64,000 nt of DNA from Sophora flavescens (lineage: Eukaryota > Streptophyta > Magnoliopsida > Fabales > Fabaceae): NCBI GenBank assembly GCA_030762895.1, contig CM061063.1:78241836-78305835 (forward strand), in the 5' to 3' direction. A program made the translations under genes and the position numbers. The notes beneath the pieces were generated by a model that searched no databases, was not told the DNA's origin, and saw only the letters and a list, made by a program, of their open reading frames with translations. This document shows positions 10,363-20,692 of the stretch, piece by piece (positions within the stretch are counted from its first letter, which is position 1; every line of letters begins with the position of its first letter).

Positions 10363-13300
10363 TGCGACACCCCTTCTAGGGTCATCACATATTTACCTAA
10401 AAGGGGAAAATTAAATTATTTATCACTGGTTACTTTCGGAAAATATATTTTAGAGTAAATGTCTCTTTACGAAAATAGTGCTGAATTTTTTTTTTCTTTA
10501 TCATAGAACCATCGTAAATATAAACAAACATATATGTATATCTATATATATGCATCACCTTTTAATTACACCCTACCTATAATAGGAGATAACAAAAGAG
10601 TCCTCATAAGTATAGGCTATTCTCCATCAAACTAAGTAAAGAAAAGAAATACATATACATATAAGCAACGAGTGGTCCAGAACCATACCAAAAACTCAAG
10701 GCTGTCAGTAGCCAGATCAAAAACTGACAAGACTCGCTACCCCAAAACTATACCTATAACTGGTCAAGCTAATGAAAACCATTGGGGAGATCATGATGAT
10801 CAACCCTACCTACAATAGATGTATTTGATGAAGATACCTCCGCTCCCGCTACATCGCCGGAAGAATCATCATCATCAACAACAGGAGGGTGAAACTCAAG
10901 ATCGTCCTCAACGTACTCATCGGGGTCCTCCTCAACCTCATCCAACACTACCTCAACAGTAGGTATTTTCGGTCCTACTATTTGAAGCGGATTCGACTGA
11001 GGTGGCAAATCAAGTAACCCGTGCTCAGCCAAATACTGTAGGTATAGCCATATCGGAGGTAGAGATACCTCAACAGTCTCTACAACGTGTGTCCTTTGCT
11101 GCGGTCCTTCCTCCACCATGCCAATTACTTCTCTACTGGGACCATGATAGGTGGCGCTGAGTGCCCCAGGGTTAATCTCCCAGGCACCACCAAACTGAGC
11201 TCAATCAAACGTGATCGATCGGATCCTCGAATGTACCAGAGGTATATCCGGTTCCATCTAAACATGTAAGAGTGAGAAATCAATATATGGATTTTACTCG
11301 ACAACTACATACTAGCCACCACATAAACACATACGCATTTACCAAACACAAGCATTCATAAGCAAATAGTATATCAATGGGTTCAACACCCCAAACATCA
11401 TCGTTTGAAAAATTATGCATGAACACTTCATATTCGTCATCTAGTTTCACCCTAATCTCATGAGATATCCCAACACGTGGTGAGTTGATCAGGCTCCATT
11501 GCCACACTAGGCAAACAGGCACACAGCCAAAACCCATCGCACACTGTCCACACCCAGGGCATCAGTGATAGCAACGTAGATGGGGTCTCATTGTCCAACC
11601 CGGGCACAATGAGGAAAATCATAGTATGAAATACCTGACGCCGCAAGGTAATCACACATAGATGCCAAATGCATGCAAAACACTTTTGCTCATAACTCTT
11701 TTCTTTCTGTTCAATCTTTCTTTGCCGAAGCTCAAAATGGCTTACGAGCCATATAGTTTTAACACCTTTAAAACTTTCATTACAACACAGGACTTCACAG
11801 TCCGAGTGCTCAATCACGACACCTCTCGATCGATGCACCAGTCATAGGTTCGTGGTAATAAAAAACATCTTAAATGTTTAAATACGGTATACACCACGTA
11901 TACAGTACAAGATCCCAAAGTCCAAAGGACCCCAAGTCCATAACAACAAAGAACCTTAGTACCCCGACGTCTCGGTTACTAAGTTCAACAGCACTTTCAA
12001 CACGGTTAAATTAATTTTTGTTTTCAGAAAACCTTTTAAAATTGGAAATTCATCAATAAAATCTTTAAATAACAAAGCTTAGCTTTCACAAAAATGAGTC
12101 ACTTGAGGTTTTAACTTGCTCAAAATATACACTGCCGTTTCAAAATACTTGTCGTCTACACTTTTCCAAATTTGCCGTCAACTTTCATTTTTAAAGCTTT
12201 TTAAGCGAAAATTTAGCTTTTTCCACTTAAACAATTTTCTAAAATCATAATTAACTTATTTTCACCAATTAATTTCATAAAATAATATTTTATAATATTC
12301 CGGAATTTCTTACGTAAAAATTAGCAGTGCAAAAATATTTTCACGGTTTCGTGCTCATTGTGACTCATAATTCACTCTTACAGTAATAAATTATTAAAAT
12401 AATAATATTTTCCAAAATTCCTTATTTTTACCAAATAAAAATTCCCATTTATATTATATATCAATATTTTACCGTTAAAATGTTGAATATAATTTACGAA
12501 GCTTCTTAAAGCCTTTATCCAATTAATTTAATTGGGCGCTGACCACTATCAGGCTTCTCAAACATCAACCAACAATAATATCACAGAGATATTTCCAGGC
12601 AGATCATGCATCACAGCAACATAATATAATTACAGATAAACAATTGAACCAACACAGATACAAATACCATAACTTACACTACTTAAATAAATACTAACAG
12701 ACAAATAATTACAAACAAACACAGGATAGCATATAGCCATCGAATATATCCCTCAGGTATTCCCCTCTTACCTTTCGTAGATTCTCTTTGTGAATTAGTG
12801 AATTTCGCCGGAAGTCCGGATTTCGCGTATACGTCGTACTCACTCAACCTTCAATCATTACAATCAAATAATTACAAATCAAGAAACTAAAAACATTCAA
12901 AACCCTTATACATGGTCACGACTTCAAGGGCTTTGGGTGACTAAAGTTCCTAATCATGATTAAATCATGGATTAATGGTCCTTAATCAACCAAGATCATG
13001 GATGGAAACCTTAAACAAAACTCATCAAATCTCATCCACCTAGGGTTCGGTCAACATAGAGATTTTGAGTAAGGATTTTCATTTTAATAAACTAACATGG
13101 ATTAGAGTGTGTAGACATACATGTCATATGAAATACATGATCATACATGGTAACACATGAACAAAATCCTACCAAACCCATTCTCCTAGGTTCGGTCATA
13201 GCTAGTTTATTAGGAAGGAAATTTTTGATTACATCATGCTCTTGGATTTAGATAGTATGCATGATTTCAAGAATATAGAAAGTAGTTCCAACCTCATGAG

Positions 13301-14681
13301 ATTTTTCTAGAATTTGTTATGAATTTTCAAAGTTCTAGACTTAGAAACTTTAAAAGTGATGAAAAAATATGAGATAAACTTTGAATCAAGAAACTTATTG
13401 AAGAACATAAACATGATTAAGGAAGAAGAATAGGATTCACCTCTTGAAGATCAAAGAAAAGTGAAATCCAAGAACTTGCTTCACAAAGTGATGCTAGAAA
13501 AGCTTATGAACTTATGAGTTTTTGAAAAAAAGGCAATAGGAAGAAAATGAAATGTGAGGGAGGGTATTTATAGGGATGTGGCTGCGCCAATTTGGAGGGA
13601 TTTAGTAGAAAGGAGGTGGCTTCTCAAAGGATTTAAGTGCAATTAATTCCTAGGGACCATTTTGCAAAGATTCCAAAAGTATAAGGACTATTTTTCAAAT
13701 TGCCAATAGTTTGAAATGATGACCATGTGCAACACTTAATGTGTTCACATTGTGACTCATCTTGTTGAATTTTCTTGAAGCTTTTTGGGAAGAATCTAGA
13801 ATGCTTTGGAATAATTGAGAACACTTGAGAACTTTGGAGAATAGTTTGGAACATTGGAGAATATTGGAGAACATTGTAGAAGATTCAAGAATAAACTTGG
13901 CTCATCCAAGTTAAGGGCAGCCCCCACTCCTCCTTGGGCTTGCGCATGGGCCTTGAAAATTTGGGCTTGGATTTAATTATTTTGGGCCCACCAAAATGCT
14001 TAAGGCATAATCATAAGCTAGGAAACTTACATGATTTCTAATGGGCTTCATGAAATTTAATTATTGGACAAGGAATTTGGGCCTCAAGGCCACGGTCCAC
14101 TAATAGATTTGGAGCAAAAATTATGGCCCAATTCACTTGGAAAAACATAGAAACTAACTTAGGGACCAAAGTGTAATTAAGAGAAAGTTCAAGGACTTAA
14201 GTGCAAAATCCATAAATTGCCACTTTAACCTTGTAGAATCTTCTAGACTCAAAAGTGTGATTCATCCACATGAATCATCTCAAAATTATAAGATAACCTC
14301 TTTATCTGTTCTTGGAAACTCCGAAATCCACTCTATCGTTCACCCGATTACGTATTTCGCCCGTAAAACGTATATTATTTTATTTTTTATGAAATAATTC
14401 TAAAAATACACAATTGTAGGAAATAAAATAAAAATCTTAAGTATTTCATTCACGAATTAAAATTAGGTCTTTTGAGCAGTATAATTATACTGTCAATGGA
14501 ATTCGCGGGCTGGGTTTCGCCTGACTTCCCAACAAAAATTTTAATCGTAGCTTCCTACATTCAAGTAGAATTGAGTGGTAAACTCCGTTTATTTAAAATA
14601 ATTTTCTAAAACTCTAATAACTCTATAAACATATTTATATGTATTACTGTTATTTAAACCAGTGAAATACAGGGTGTTACA
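10363..14681 (-). mobile_element. Long solo LTR (4.3 kb) inserted in copia pol, TSD CCCAG
   Basis: The ends are TGCGACACCCC (10363) and GGGTGTTACA (14681), flanked by CCCAG at 10358-10362 and 14682-14686. Removing it rejoins the copia frame from SYFEASKQSCW to VEAMNVEIRAL. Read on the minus strand it starts TGTAACACCC and has the family's ordered blocks: the CCTGAtAGT block near 12550, the CCGACGTCTCGG region (11957-11983), TTGAGCTTCGGCAAAG (11720-11738), a GGGATATCTCATGAGATTA-like block (about 11455-11475) and a TCTCACTCTTACA block (about 11270). A TATA-like CCCTATAAATACC lies at about 13563-13575. Acidic reading frames near 10769-11119 match nothing I recognise. A long gypsy (Del/Tekay-like) solo LTR is the best reading; a LARD is the alternative. 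Confidence 0.8.
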
Positions 14682-14686
14682 CCCAG

Positions 14687-16126
14687 CAAGATTGTTTGCT
14701 GGCCTCAAAATAAGACTTTGACTCGGTTTGGGCACGAAGGGACAAAGTAAAGGTTCTATGAGCAGGGGAAAGATGATTATAGGATAAATGGTGAGAGAGA
14801 GGATGGTTAGTGCTTTAAGTGGAAGATAGAGAGTGCAAATGAAGTCAGCAAGGTGGGAAGGTGGTTTAGTGGATCGAGTTAATTTTCTGAGAGGTGGAGT
14901 GGCAACTGGTGTTTGGACTGGTTGATCATTTGCTGGTGCAATGGTAGGAGAAGGTGAAGAGCAGTGTTCAATATACTGCCATGGACAAGAGGAAAGGGAG
15001 GATTGATGTGGAGAGTAAGGAAAAATAAGCTCATGAAATTGTGCATCACGAGTTACTTGCAGAGCTTAAGTAGTAATGTCAAGAGTAACATATCCCTTCA
15101 TCCCTAGTTGATAACCAAGGAAAACAGATTTCCTGCTCCTTGGATCAAGTTTGCTGCGAGAATCTGAATGTGTACTAACAAAACATAAGCAACCAAATGG
15201 CTTTAAGTCTCTCAAATCTGGAAGCTCACCATGTAATAGTTCATAGGGTGTTTGATAGCCAATCACCTTGGAAGGCACTGTGTTAATGATGTAAACCGCA
15301 TGATTAATAGCATAATCCCAATATTTCTTTGGCAGTTTAGACTGAAATAACAATCCTCTGGCAACATTTAAAATGTGTTGGTGCTTCCTCTTAACTCTAG
15401 CATTCTGTTGAGGGGTTGCAACACATATCTTTTGATGAACAATACCTTTAGATGAATAAAAGGTTGGCAAGTGAAATTATGGACCATTGTCACTACGCAC
15501 TTGTTTCACTGATTTCCCAAATTGTGTGACAACCCTCATAATGAAATTATGAACATGAGCTTGTACTTCAAATTTACCTTTCAACAATACAAGCCAAGTG
15601 AAGCGGCTAAAATCATCCACAATAGTAAGGAAGTAATGATGATTATGGACAGAAGCAATTGAATAGGGACCCCAAATATCCATATGTAACAAGTCAAATG
15701 GCTGCAAATATCTACTTGTGCTAACTGAAAAGTTAGTTCTTCTTTGTTTAACAAAGTAGCATACATCACAAACACCAACTTTATTTGCATGAACATAAGG
15801 AATTTACCTAGACAATTTCTCTATTAAAGGCAAAGAGGCATGCCCAAGTCTAAAGTGCCAAATAGCAAAGTTTAGGATTGAAACAACATTACAATGACTA
15901 GAATTATTAAAACCATGTAATTGTGGAAGAGATCCTTCAATTTGTTGGATTCCTGGCAGGTCCATGTGAAACAGTCCATCTATCATTTTAGCCGAACCAA
16001 CCATCCTCTTGGACATATCCTGAATGTAACAAGTGTCATTGCAGAAAATAAAGGAGCATTTCATTGTGCTGGTAATCTTCGAAATTGAGATCAGATTAAA
16101 GGCAAACATGCAGATACAGTACATCT
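14687..16126 (-). pseudogene. Ty1/copia GAG-pre-integrase and integrase, upstream part
   Basis: Reading from 16126 downward: a GAG-pre-integrase region (NLISISKIT, WHFRLGHASLPLIEKLS), then the integrase core (FDLLHMDIWGPY, HYFLTIVDDFSRFTWLVLL, QVRSDNGP, then KICVATPQQNARVKRKHQHI, ARGLLFQSKLPKKYWDYAI), then the linker PPLRKLTRSTKPPSHLADF leading into RT. TPQQNARVKRKH replaces the usual TPQQNGVVERKH, so the third DDE acid is changed (Glu to Lys). The 5' side stops at 16126, and gag, zinc knuckle and protease are absent. Confidence 0.9.
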
Positions 16127-16152
16127 TTTAAAAACAGAGAACTCCAGAGAAT

Positions 16153-16413
16153 GTGGTAAATATGGTGGACCAAATAAAGAGTGTCAACATGATTACTTTC
16201 TCGGAAGATGAAGTGACTTCGAAATCCCGCAGTAGCACCAAAGCCTTACACATTACCCTAAAGTGTAAAGGGTTTGTGATTGCAAAGGTGCTTGTAGATG
16301 GTGGTTCGACGTTGAATGTGGTTCCAATGTCCATTCTCAAGCAACTAAACATAAGCATGGTGGATTTGACACCACAAGAAATGATTGTACGAGCCTTTGA
16401 TGGGACAGCATGA
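16153..16413 (+). pseudogene. Retropepsin-like aspartic protease, Tat type
   Basis: The active-site region reads VLVDGGSTLNVVPMSIL, with DGG where retropepsins usually have DTG or DSG, and the flap side reads QEMIVRAFDG. The frame closes at TGA 16411. In-frame homologous sequence continues (GEITLSLEIGP, TMLLGRPWIHEA) to 16558 with two more stops. In live elements it cleaves the gag-pol polyprotein. Confidence 0.75.
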
Positions 16414-16557
16414 GGAATCTTAGGGGAGATAACTTTGTCCCTTGAAATAGGGCCTAGTTATTTTTCTATCCTCTTTTAGGTCATGGAGATCCAACCAGCT
16501 TATACTATGCTTCTGGGAAGGCCTTGGATTCATGAAGCATGAGTTGTTCCATCCACT

Positions 16558-16935
16558 TTGCATCAGTGTTTGAAGTATATTCAAGATGGGTCCATGATTA
16601 CTGTCCATGGTGAAGAGGAAATTATGCTGACAAAGCCTGCCGCAATACCTTATGTAGAAAGTACAGAGCAAATGGAAGATGATTCACTGTGTAGTTTTGA
16701 GGTATTGAAGCCAGAGGACAAGAAAAAGGAGCTGCCAATGAAGAATGTGAATGCAGTGGCAATCCGGATCATGGAAAAGAATGGGTATCAAAAAGGAAAA
16801 GGCTTAGGGCCTAAGTGTCAAGGGATCTCTCAACCAATTGAAGCAACTATGAGAGAAGGAAGGCGTGGATTGGGGTATCAACCCTACTTGGCAGAAAAGA
16901 TGAAATTCATGACTCTCGAAAACAAGAAAGGATAA
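16558..16935 (+). pseudogene. Tat pol connector with G-patch domain
   Basis: The reading frame starts in the post-protease block (LHQCLKYIQDGSMITVHGEEE). At about residues 72-108 it carries a Gly-rich G-patch, seen as IMEKNGYQKGKGLG then MREGRRGLGY. G-patches are short RNA-associated modules known next to protease in some retroviruses and in plant Tat-type elements. The frame is open for 125 codons, ending TAA/TAG at about 16935. Confidence 0.72.
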
Positions 16936-17217
16936 TATGATGAGAGATAAAGTATCTTCCCCTTCTGACAGAGACTTTCCCAGTAACTGCTGAAGTTATC
17001 AGTCCTGAAAAGTTATTTTCCCCTCACTTCACTATCAGCACACTTGAAGAGGAGTTGGATGAGAACCATGTCATCTGTCTCCCTGTTAGCAATGAAGTTC
17101 TCAATAATTGGCAGTATGAACCATTTGTTGATGTTATTCCCATGAAGTAATTATCTTATTGTACTAACTTTGAACTGATGTTTACTTTGTTTGAGACCTG
17201 AATGAGAATGTAGCACT

Positions 17218-17583
17218 TTGTCTGGTGTTTTCCTTTTGGTTCCATCGTTTCTTTTCTCTCTTTCATTTCTTTACTTTCTTAAAGCTTTTCTTTCACGAAT
17301 AAGACTCTTGCCTATACTTCTCCTATTCCCGATTTTTTCTTTCGGGGATACTTCTTTCACTAAAGATTTACCTCAGGAGAGGAACTTTGAAAACTCATTT
17401 ATTGATTCCCTCGCGGTCGTTGATGAATACAACCTTGAATCTGATGAGGAAGAAGAAGACATTGAAGAATTCATAAAGATGGTGAAACAGTCAGAAGAAG
17501 GGATTAGCTCGAATGACGAGGTTGCATAAGTGATCAATATGGGAACCGAGGAAGACAAAAAGGAGTTGAAAATAGTGGATAAC
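17218..17583 (+). pseudogene. Acidic linker between protease and RT (Tat pol)
   Basis: The C-terminal half is rich in Glu, Asp and Ser (LESDEEEEDIEEFIKMV), followed after a stop by VINMGTEEDKKELKIVDN. This matches the usual Tat sequence just before RT, where the linker ends with a GTEE-K block. The upstream hydrophobic codons from 17218 are probably not part of the original protein. The frame is cut at 17583 by the solo LTR. Confidence 0.55.
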
Positions 17584-17849
17584 CGATAAGCCTTTGGCTT
17601 ATCTAGTTTTATAACTAGATGGACTGTGGTTTTTGTGCAAATTATTCAAGTTCAATCTCGTTTTCACCCAAATTTGACCTTGTTTTGTTTTTAAGTAGGT
17701 TTTGACTCGTTCTAGGCATTTTTAGTAGTTTTTAGTCTATTTTGAATAGAATTACGCTTTTTGTGTCTTTTTATTGTTTCATGTTAAAAGTGAAGCTCCG
17801 GGAGTCAAGGAAAGTCAAGAAATAATGGAAATTGCCATTCTGGAGATGC

Positions 17850-18245
17850 TCGCCCCGCGAGTGGATGCTCGCCATGCGAGTCTGAAGACCAGCTAAGCAG
17901 CAACGTCATCAATTCTGTCTCGCCCCGCGAGAATATTCTCGCCTCGCGAATAATGAAGCCCTGCAAGACAGAGACCATCACGGCCTAGCCGTGATGAAGG
18001 TAACGGTTGTGACAGATTAAGGTTTGAAGTCTCGCCCCGCGAAAGGAAGCTCGCCCCGCGAGAGTTTGAAGACCCTGGAAGACAGAGACCATCACGGCCT
18101 AGCCGTGATGAAGGTCACGGCTGTGACAGATTGAAGTTGGAAGACTCGCCCCGCGAATACACTCCAGCCTCGCGAGAATCCAAAATTGGAAGCACGCCAA
18201 AACTGATGTTCGCCTCGCGAAATATGGTCCGCCCCGCGAGCGGCC
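17850..18245 (+). repeat. CpG-rich palindrome array upstream of TATA (LTR U3)
   Basis: Repeated CTCGCCCCGCGA, CTCGCCTCGCGA and CATCACGGC/GCCGTGATG motifs, irregularly spaced. GC content is high against an AT-rich background. The array ends about 15 bp before the TATA-like CTATTTATAGG. Confidence 0.85.
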
Positions 18246-18259
18246 GAGAACCAGAATCC

Positions 18260-18270
18260 CTATTTATAGG
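18260..18270 (+). promoter_or_regulatory. TATA box of solo LTR
   Basis: CTATTTATAGG follows directly after the CpG-rich array, as in the related LTRs at 62095-62105 and (minus) 35204-35214. Confidence 0.6.
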
Positions 18271-19121
18271 CTGTTTCAGATCAGATCTAGGGGATCGAAG
18301 TTGGTTTTTCCACTAGTTTAGATCAGTAGTTACGAATCCTTGTTTCTTCTGGAGCTGCGTCTCCCTTTTTCTTATTTTATTTTATTTTGGAGATTATGTC
18401 GGATTGTTTGTGCGTCGTCACGGGCATGAGGAACTAATCCCGTCGTCCGAGGGATCAATGAAGCCGCCCATGGCGGTATAGTGTTCATGTGATGTATGTT
18501 TTTCTCTCCTTCTCTCAATGAATGTTTTCCAATTCTGATTTGAATGCGTTGATCATATGTGTTGCGTGATTGACTAGTTAAACGTGTTTGAGGCCGATCG
18601 ACGATTCGCGTTTTAGAACTTGGATTGGAATCACTAATTGAATAATGAGCACGACAGTGGATTTAGGAGATTAGTGCAACCTTAAAGGGAACAAGAATTA
18701 ATAGAATTCGAGATTAGGATTATGAGACCTAGTAAGTAATTAATCCAATCGTCGAATACGTCCTATTGAGCACGACAGTGGATATAGGAGAAATTGGGGG
18801 TCCCGGTTGACATTGTAATTGAACTTAGGGAGGAATTCATCATCACTTGGGTACTATACATGATTGGGTAGGTGGATTTGAGACCTTGGATATTTTAATT
18901 TATGATTTTAAAACCTTAGCTTTATTTGATTTGTTATTTAATTTTTGATCATAATCTCTCTCTCTCAACCACTTTCCTCACTTGATCAAACGTATCTGAT
19001 TTCCCGCGGATTAGTTGAATTGGTAGCCCAATCCCTGAGTTCGACCTCGGTAATTACTTACCGTGTTTATTTTATTACTTGCGACGACCCGGTACACTTG
19101 CCGGTGACACTCATCAATAAC

Positions 19122-19643
19122 CTAGAGCGTGAAGAAATGGTTGCACTATTTAAAGAGTATCTGGACGTTTTTGCATGGTCCTACATATATATGCCAGGTT
19201 TAGATCCTGAGATAGCATCACATAAAATTCCCTTATACCCAGATGTGGTTCCAAAGAAGCAAAAGTTAAAGAGGATAATCATAGTTAATGCTGCTAATCT
19301 TAATGGTGCCGAGATTCAAAAGTTTTGTGATGGTTTCAAAATCAAACTCCACAATTCAGTTCCTTATAGACCTCAAATAAATGGTGCAGTTGAAGCAGTA
19401 AACAAAAATATCAAGAAGATCGTTGCCAAGATGGTTGTAAATTATAAAGACTGGCATGAAATGCTGCCATATGCTCTACATGCTTATCGGACTAATATAC
19501 GATCAAGCATTGGGACAACCCCTTTCTCTTTGGTATACGGGATGGAGGTTGTCTCACCTATCGAAGTAGAACTCCCTTCGCTAAGAGTCTTGATGGAAGC
19601 AGATTTAGAAGAATCTGAGTGTGTGAAAACTCGATATGAGTAG
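19122..19643 (+). pseudogene. Tat RT N-terminus fused to integrase C-terminus by deletion
   Basis: The first part (NLEREEMVALFKEYLDVFAW, MPGLDPEIASHKIPLYP, KKQKLKR) is the start of Tat reverse transcriptase. At about 19277 it jumps to NAANLNGAEIQKFCDGFKIK, YRPQINGAVEAVNKNIKKI, YKDWHEMLPYALHAYRTNIR and PFSLVYGMEVVSPIEVELPS, the second half of integrase. RT catalytic motifs, RNase H and the first two integrase acids are gone. The fused frame stays open until TAG at 19641, which suggests the deletion happened by chance in frame or that decay is recent. Degenerate homology continues to about 19770. Confidence 0.88.
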
Positions 19644-19789
19644 TCGAACATGATATAAGAGAAAAGACTGGCAGCTACCTGTCACGGGCAATTGTATCAA
19701 AGCAGAATGGCAAGAGCTTTCAATGAGAAGGTTCACTCTAGAGAAAATCCATGGATATTGAAACTGAATGAGTTAATATGATGTTTGCT

Positions 19790-20692
19790 ATATGAGTTCT
19801 TATGTTTGTTTCAGAAATGGTGTATCGTAGGGTTCCTATTTCATTGATTGCTGTCATATGCTGAAATGCATGATACACTAGTAATCTTCATATGGCTACA
19901 CTGTTTCTAAACACTTAAAATGTTTCATTTTTGTTCTATTTACATAAGGCAAAACCATTTTTTACATAAAAATAAAATATGATCACTTAAATCCCCTTCA
20001 ACCGGTTTGTTCCCTTTTTACAAAACAAAGAAAATTACCCCTTTTGATAAATAAATAATTGAACTTGTTTTATTTAGGGATGGCCTATGGACTTGGTTGC
20101 CGTATTCAACCCCTTAGAATAAAGGTTTCCCTATGGACTTATGTTTCATGTTCAACCTATTTAGGACTTTTCAACATTTAATAAAAAAGGTAGAATAAAA
20201 TAAAAGATGAGATCATGAAATAACACTTCTCTTCATAATTCTTATGTGGTTTTTATAAAATACTTAATCAAATCAATGTTATTTTTGGGTTGCTCTATGA
20301 CGAGTGTCATAATCAACCCTTTAGATTTTGAGGTTGCCATGTGGACTTACGTGCCATGTTCAACCTCATTTAGGTTTAATCAAAATTTCACAACTAAAAA
20401 TGATTTTTTTTCCTTTAAATGATATTCGAGGTAAAATAAATATTTTCAAAGTTATTAATAATTTACACAATTAATTTTGGGTAAACATTTTTATGGATGT
20501 TCTAGGGTGTCGTGGGGTTAAGTCTCCATGCCTTCCCTAGACGTAATCGACTCCCAAACCCAAAGTTTTTTTTAAAGGGTTTTCCAACTTTACCGAAATT
20601 AAATAAAGTTGGTGGCGACTCCATGTTTATTCTCTAAAAGAAAATCAAGTTTTCTTTTTGTTCACCGTTGTGCCGCGATCTCGGTTGCGACA
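19790..20692 (+). repeat. 3' UTR and probable 3' LTR of Tat element
   Basis: No coding is visible. Direct sub-repeats describe the same phrase (CCTATGGACTTGGTTGCC, CCCTATGGACTTATGTT, GTTGCCATGTGGACTTACG) at about 20085, 20130 and 20330. The end GTGGCGACTCC ... CGGTTGCGACA is typical of a gypsy LTR terminus. The LTR start could not be fixed because the 5' LTR is missing. Confidence 0.5.

Larger units (their letters stand above)
17584..19116 (+). mobile_element. Solo LTR of the CGCGAG Athila-type family, TSD ATAAC
   Basis: The unit starts CGATAAGCC (TG changed to CG) and ends GACACTCATCA. It is flanked by ATAAC at 17579-17583 and 19117-19121, and the interrupted Tat frame resumes immediately (NLEREEMVALFKEY). 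It is homologous to the LTRs at 34352, 40111, 59741 and 61560. U3 holds a CpG-rich array at about 17850-18245, made of TCGCCCCGCGAG/CTCGCCTCGCGA motifs and two CATCACGGCCTAGCCGTGATG palindromes (17977-17997, 18090-18110). CTATTTATAGG at 18260-18270 is the probable TATA box. No internal sequence or partner LTR is attached. Confidence 0.92.
16143..20692 (+). mobile_element. Internally deleted Tat-lineage Ty3/gypsy element
   Basis: The plus-strand order is protease, connecting region, G-patch, acidic linker, [solo LTR 17584-19116], RT start, integrase C-terminal half, 3' UTR and a probable 3' LTR ending GGTTGCGACA at 20692. The 5' LTR, gag, most of RT, RNase H and the integrase N-terminal half are missing. 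Domain style (DGGSTLNV protease, G-patch, YRPQxNGAVEAxNKNIKKI integrase) is that of Tat-type elements. The left end abuts copia sequence at about 16126-16142, so it is truncated there. Confidence 0.82.

Noticed and set aside
10769..11119. Acidic 116-codon minus-strand frame in the long LTR
   Set aside because: No family motif, no support from the other LTR copies, and it sits near the LTR end where all relatives are noncoding.
17850..18245. CRISPR-like appearance of regularly repeated short palindromes
   Set aside because: Spacing is irregular, motifs vary, the host is a plant, and the same array sits in the U3 of several LTRs.
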